Part shown: one piece after another, positions 58,621-64,000 of the stretch
How positions within the stretch are numbered: the first letter of the stretch is position 1
How the letters are laid out: each line of letters opens with the position of its first letter
Assembly (NCBI GenBank): GCA_013397455.1
Contig: VYZB01000120.1
Coordinates: 1,275,461-1,339,460, forward strand
Reading direction: 5' to 3'
Length of the DNA stretch: 64,000 bases
DNA from: Crotophaga sulcirostris
Taxonomy: Eukaryota; Chordata; Aves; Cuculiformes; Crotophagidae
Translations under genes and position numbers: made by a program
The notes under the pieces: generated by a model
The model's input: only the letters and a program-made list of their open reading frames with translations
What the model was told of the DNA's origin: nothing
The model's database searches: none

Positions 58621-61600
58621 ACAAAGTTTGACTGGATGACATTTTCAGTATTTAGCCACAAAAAGGCAGCAATGGAGGGAATAATGGAAAACATAGGCCT
58701 TTGCAAACACCAGCTGGCCTGCTGGGCATGGAAGGGGGAATAATACATAGACACCAGAAGACTGGCACAGGTGCTACTTACGACTAAAACGTTAGACAAG
58801 AGGTGACCATCATGCCTGGATATGTACTGTCATCTGCTCTTCCACAGCTCTTGCTCAGTGTTTGGTAACTGGCTTCTGAGCTGGATGAGCATGTCATATG
58901 CAAGAGTTTTATTCCTGTCTTCTAGTGAAAGGGCATAAGGGTAAAGGTGATCCATGGCAATGTTTGCTTTTTCCTGGGCTACTCTTCACACAGCATGAGA
59001 TCTTATGGGATTCCCGAGACCTATCTTCCTCCCTTCCCAGACAGCTTCATCCTTCAATTCCCTGCCTCTCTGTTGGCCTCCACTGCCTCCTTCTTGCCTT
59101 TCTACATTCATGCTGGTCTTGTTTTGCCTAAGCAGGACCTCTGCAGCTAAAGAAAAGCAGCAGTGTTCATCCTTAACTATTACGAATGGCACATGTAAGT
59201 AACTCACCTGCAAACTCAGTAAAGGGAAGGGAAACGAGGAAACGACTTTGGAGGAGTCAACCGAGCTTCAGAAAGATCAATTAGTAACACCCACTCTTGG
59301 CAGAACACACACCTGAAAGATAAGAGAAACCTTCAACACAGTGTAGTACAAACAGGGAAGGAGGATTTTCTCAATGCCACATCAGACAGATAGAAAGAAA
59401 TGTCAAACTCTTGAAAGCTGAAATGAAAGCAGAGAATAAAACTAGGAAGCATGAACTTCTGGTTAAAACACAGATTGTGGGCCCCTAAGTGTGATATATG
59501 ATAACCTGTCCCTGAAATATATATTCTGTAGTAGTTGCCTAATTTGCCATAGCACTATAATCCCACTGAACTCGTGTTACAAGTGCTACAAATAAAGCAT
59601 ACCAAAGTCTAATGCAACGTTTATGTCTCCTGTTTTACAAGGTCCCATGGGTATTTTTGGCATTCCTCATTTTTTTTGTTTCATTCCAATAAAGTATTAC
59701 AAAACACATGGGAAAATAAGTTGGGAACAAACGTGCATCTTTGGAATACATACATCTGACTTGCAGAGCTGCCATGCACCCCTCCAGCACCCATCCAGCA
59801 TGTACCCATCTACCTTGCCAAGTCCTGCAAGCAAACCAGTGCTCCCCCTGGGGCAAAAATGGTATGCCAAGATAAAACAACAGAGGTATTAGCATCAGGT
59901 TTTAGCAGTCTGAGTTTCCTGTTAACTGTAGGAAGGAAGTGCTCAGTGCAGGAAGGGGCAATGAATGGCCAGAAGAATGTGTGGTTTAGATGCTTCAGTG
60001 GTGAAAATTGCCAAGCAGTCAACTCCTGTGGAACAGCTGCACCCTGGGAATTTTATGCAGCATCGAAGGAAAAGGAAAGTTTGTCCCAGAAGAAAAACTT
60101 TGGGCATATATGAAAATATATGCATGTGTTGTGCTTGTTTGAAATCAGCTTGGTGACAATTTGTTGATGCATTTCAATGGTGGGACTTAAAATGGCTCCA
60201 TTGCCTCCATTGCAAATACAAAACTATCTGCAGGAAAAAGAGGGGAGAAACAGGGAGGAAAGAAGCACACAGCCAATAAAGTCAGGAGAGAAATTTGTTA
60301 GAGGAATCAAGAGCAATTAGTTTCCAATCCCTGTTGATGCCTATAGCACCTTTGAAAACCTCCTGTCAAAATGAAACCTGGCAAATTTATTCTAGATAAC
60401 ATCCTTGAAGTCTTCAGTTATAAGGGACCTAAAACATCAAGGCAAAGTCAAAGAAATTTCAAAGACAAACATTCTTTGCATAGGATGAAAATGGCTCAGA
60501 GTTGTACATAGAGAGATTACACAATGGATAACGTGGAATTTGTGTAAAAACACGTTAAAAATATTTAAATTTGAGCAAAGAATCCACACTGACTAAATTA
60601 TTTAAGAAAAACTCTTTCCAATGAGAAAAAAACAATTTAAGTTTTGTTGGGAGAGACAGAAAAGGAATCCCATTTATTTTCTGACAGAAGGTGGCAATCT
60701 CTGACAACTGGATCACCTTAAGATATTTTACTATGACAAATATTTTGGAAGCAAGCTGAGGACAACATAGCACAGTATGGTCAGACCTGAGAAGCAGGAG
60801 AGACACTCTGACAAGGCTTATGTTGTGGAGGCTTTCCTCACTGATGTTGCATGGTGTTGCTTTGCTGCATGACTTTACTGCTCTATATGATAAAAGTGGG
60901 CAGAATAATACTTTCCTTGTGTTGTTGCTGGTGCAGCAGCAGAATGTTTTTTATTCGTGATCCTGAGAATCCATTCATCACAATCCTCCTTCTGTCTGCC
61001 TTTTCCACCCTTGGTAATGGTTTCCTAGTCCTGGACATCTATTCACATTCGTCTTTCTACCATGGTGATGAGAAAGATTTCCTCCATTTCTAGATTTTTC
61101 AAGAGGATAAGGATACAACAGCCCCCTCTCCTCCCCTCCCCTGGCAGGACAAAGAGTGTTCACAATCCTCACTTGAGTCTCCAGTCATTATAAGCAGAAA
61201 TACCTATGTAATCAGTGGATGAAGGGACAGAGACTCCCCAAAGCAGCAAGGATTCTCTGACTGCTGCAGGAAAATATTAGGGTTTAGGAGGGTCAAGTGT
61301 GCAGAATAGGCCACCTTTGACATCCCTCAGCAGTATCCTATAGGGTAGTTTGGGCAGAGCTGACCGGTGCATGCCCACTGGGAATGCCTGGGATTTCTGC
61401 AAGGCTGGTACCGCAAGCAGAAACATGGCTCCAGCCACATCGCTCAAGGTATGGAAACCCAGGGCAGAGGTTGGAGGACCTCATGTTCTACCCAATAAAG
61501 CCAGTGGGAGAAAAAGAATAGGCTGGAGAGGCCCAGATGGTATTGTAGAATGCCCTAAGCTACCAAATTAATTGGGAAGAAGTACAGAAGGTGATTGGTT

Positions 61601-64000
61601 TAAATAATATTTAAATACTTCCACAGAAACAAAACGGACATTGCTAAACAGGCTTCGCTCTCCTTATAGCGAAGACAAGTATGAAGAAGTTGAAAGGCTG
61701 GAAGCAAAAACTAGAGAGTCATATTAAAGCCTAAGGATGTGATTTCAACTGTGGGCATGGTTCATCTTCAGAACAAGTTATCAAAATAATAAGAGGATTC
61801 TCCTTCTCTCTTCCAATCAAGATTGTCCCCCTGTAGTGTTAATTACAAGTTAATGGGAATTCTGAGCTAAATCCTATAACCTGGGTGTACAAGGCCACGA
61901 GGATACAACCGTGTAATTTCCTAGAGGTCCTTCTAGCCTTTAACACCTGTGACTCTCTCCTGCAAAGTTGCATGATGGCATAATATCACACTGCTCTGCG
62001 ACAGTACCAAGATTTATACAAAAGACACTCAATGTTGGTTTAAAAATTCCAAAGCTGAAGAATCTACCGTATTACTACAGGGATTTGTTTTAGTAGCTAC
62101 TCGTTTTCACTGAGAAATATAACTTGTGGCTTCACTGCCATAGTTCCAGCTATGCTGATGCCCGGATTCACTTCCCATGTATATGGTCATGGCTATCTTC
62201 CATTCCTGCTTGAATCTCTTCTTGAATAAAGTAACAAGAGAATCCCTAAAGCCTCAAAAGTCACTCAAGGCACATCACCTCCCAATACTCCATTCATTCC
62301 CGAAGGTCTTTTGCAGTTCCTCCCAGTTTTTCAAACTCTTTTCCTGAACAACAAACACTAAGCCTAAGCACTAAAGTAATGATCCAGTGTTCATATAATT
62401 TGAATTGTAATTCCAGAGCAGTAGCCATTCTTCCTCAAATATATACCAGTGCAGACAAATATCGAAAAAATGAACAATAAAAAAAATAATTAAAAAAACT
62501 GAGCAATGAACTTGATATCCATTATATATTGTCAGGAACTTCTAAATAAAATGCAGAAATTTCTTCACCTATGTGTGTAGGGATAAACTGGGACTCCGTT
62601 TTTTTTCTTGCTTCATACCCCTGGTCTCTGCATGACCTTTCATATGCCTTTTGCAAAGGGTGTTTTTGCACTTTGCAGAATGTACAGTTTCCATGATGCA
62701 GAGTACTGAAATTATTACTATTTGTTAGCTAGTCACACAATAAAAAGTGATTTCAACTCTTTCTATAAACAATGGTGGTTCATACCAACTGTTACTGAGT
62801 TCGCAATCGTCAGTTTATTTTTTAATATTTGTATTTAGAAGTCCAAAATTGATGTTCACATCCAAGGTTGATGTGTCCAAACTTATACCAGAAAGAGTTA
62901 AGGAGAACAGATTATGTATGACCAGTAAGTTGGAAGTCATTCATGAGAGGATGGCAGATACTGAAAGCATCAGGTAAAGAAACAGGACAGTTATGTAATC
63001 GTATAAAAATTCATATTTACTAAATAATTCAAGCCTGATTCACCATTACATTATGCAGTACATAATTGTTCATGTTTCCAAGTTCACATCTCTTATCATC
63101 ATGAGAAAGTAAATAATAGCTTCAAATGAGATCTGAAATTCAGTGTTGGAAAACATTCAAGTTCTTTTCAGTCTCATCTAAACATTTCCCTCTCAAGATA
63201 AGAACTTTCCTACCTGTTCACAGAAGTTTGCAAATATTTAATACAAAATCCAATCTGGAATGCTTATGCTTTTGAAACTGTTTTCTTCTTAGGGAAAAAT
63301 AAATAAGTAACAAAAAACCCCAGGGAAGCCTTGAACTGGTGTAAGGATCACTGCTTTGAAACAAAGTGAAAGTCAGAGCAAAGTTAGCTCAAGAGTTAAA
63401 ACCTTTTGAAAAGGAAGGGGGAGAAAAGATCAAGGAAAACGTGTAAAAACTGGCTCTGTAGGAGATCTCTGCAATGTCATAGTCTCAGCAAGCACCACAC
63501 ACTGGAAAGCTAAGTCACTCCATAAAACCTTTAACTCCTACACCATAATTACCCTGGCACCTCTGGGTAGGCCCATGGTCCTGGCAGGTCACTGTGCAAA
63601 AGAAGTAATACCCTTGTCATCGAACATCTTAGAAGGTGCCTGTGCCCTTCTTCCCTCTCTGAAGGGAGAGGAGATTTCTGCTGGCTCCTTTTTGAGGATT
63701 TGCCATCACATTTAAGGAAGTGTTGGTCTTTATTTTATGTTCTGCTTTATTTTCTGGATACTTGCAGATTGTAAAATGCTCCAGAAAACACAGCAGGTTG
63801 GGTAGTTTTTCAAACCACTTGCAAAGGGAACACATGGTTTCGCTTCCTTCCTAGGTTTCTTCAGTCCTCTGACCTCTGGACATGGCATGCCAGCAGAAAA
63901 GCTGGCCAGAATATTTGTCTGGCAGAGTCATGCAATCCTTTTCTCTGGCAAGGCTGTCCTCCAGACAGGTTGCCCTTACAAGCACATGGTATTGGATACC
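58621..64000. other. Unassigned DNA to the window end
   Basis: I see no recognisable gene, RNA or clear mobile element in 5.4 kb. Frames of 60-90 codons on both strands are at chance length. A C/T-rich tract lies near 61120-61145. T runs of 7 or 8 at 59669 and 62598 are off the grid. Confidence 0.5.

Noticed and set aside
1..64000. CRISPR array, bacterial operon, phage or integrated virus
   Set aside because: No regular repeat-spacer pattern, no dense coding, no viral-type frames or paired terminal repeats were seen; the window is vertebrate non-coding DNA.

Overview
The window looks like gene-poor nuclear DNA from a bird. The sequence evidence is a set of CR1 non-LTR retrotransposon fragments. 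Most end in, or begin with the reverse complement of, the tandem ATTCTATG-type tail that is typical of avian CR1. They sit in mostly A+T-rich DNA, and I see no SINE burst, no bacterial-type gene organisation and no recognisable protein-coding gene. The window could be intergenic or deep intronic; I could not anchor it to a named gene.

Layout. Positions 1-1200 are comparatively G+C-rich and hold a degenerate two-copy tandem duplication (unit about 180 bp), a CR1 fragment and a CpG-retaining block. Positions 1200-31619 are A+T-rich, with CR1 copies at about 4210, 15368 and 28895 and two much older CR1/L3-like LINE remnants at about 5380-6520 and 21185-21510. A 25-base N gap lies at 31620-31644. 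Positions 31645-64000 are similar DNA with CR1 copies at about 42490, 47262, 49855, 51472, 55617, 56776 and 58362. This half also has several small G+C-richer blocks (34240-34740, 35050-35260, 36050-36262), one candidate exon on the minus strand (43310-43469) and one possible old tRNA-derived SINE.

The strongest signal is not biological. Upstream of the N gap, eight-T blocks recur on an exact 60-nucleotide grid. I count 114 of them, all filling positions 41-48 of a 60-base row, against about a dozen T runs of 8 or more off the grid. Comparing related CR1 copies inside the window shows that each testable block replaces exactly eight real bases and leaves the length unchanged. This is best explained as in-place corruption or masking of a file with 60 characters per line, or of the assembly behind it. 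It is not a repeat array or a regulatory code. About 900 bases of the first 31.6 kb are therefore probably wrong, and any ORF, splice-site or motif call that touches such a block should be distrusted. After the gap only four T runs fall on the grid, and these may be chance.

I found no convincing new biological system. The remaining leads (candidate exons, a possible promoter with RFX-like and Sp1-like sites, old LINE remnants) are modest and are given with low confidence.
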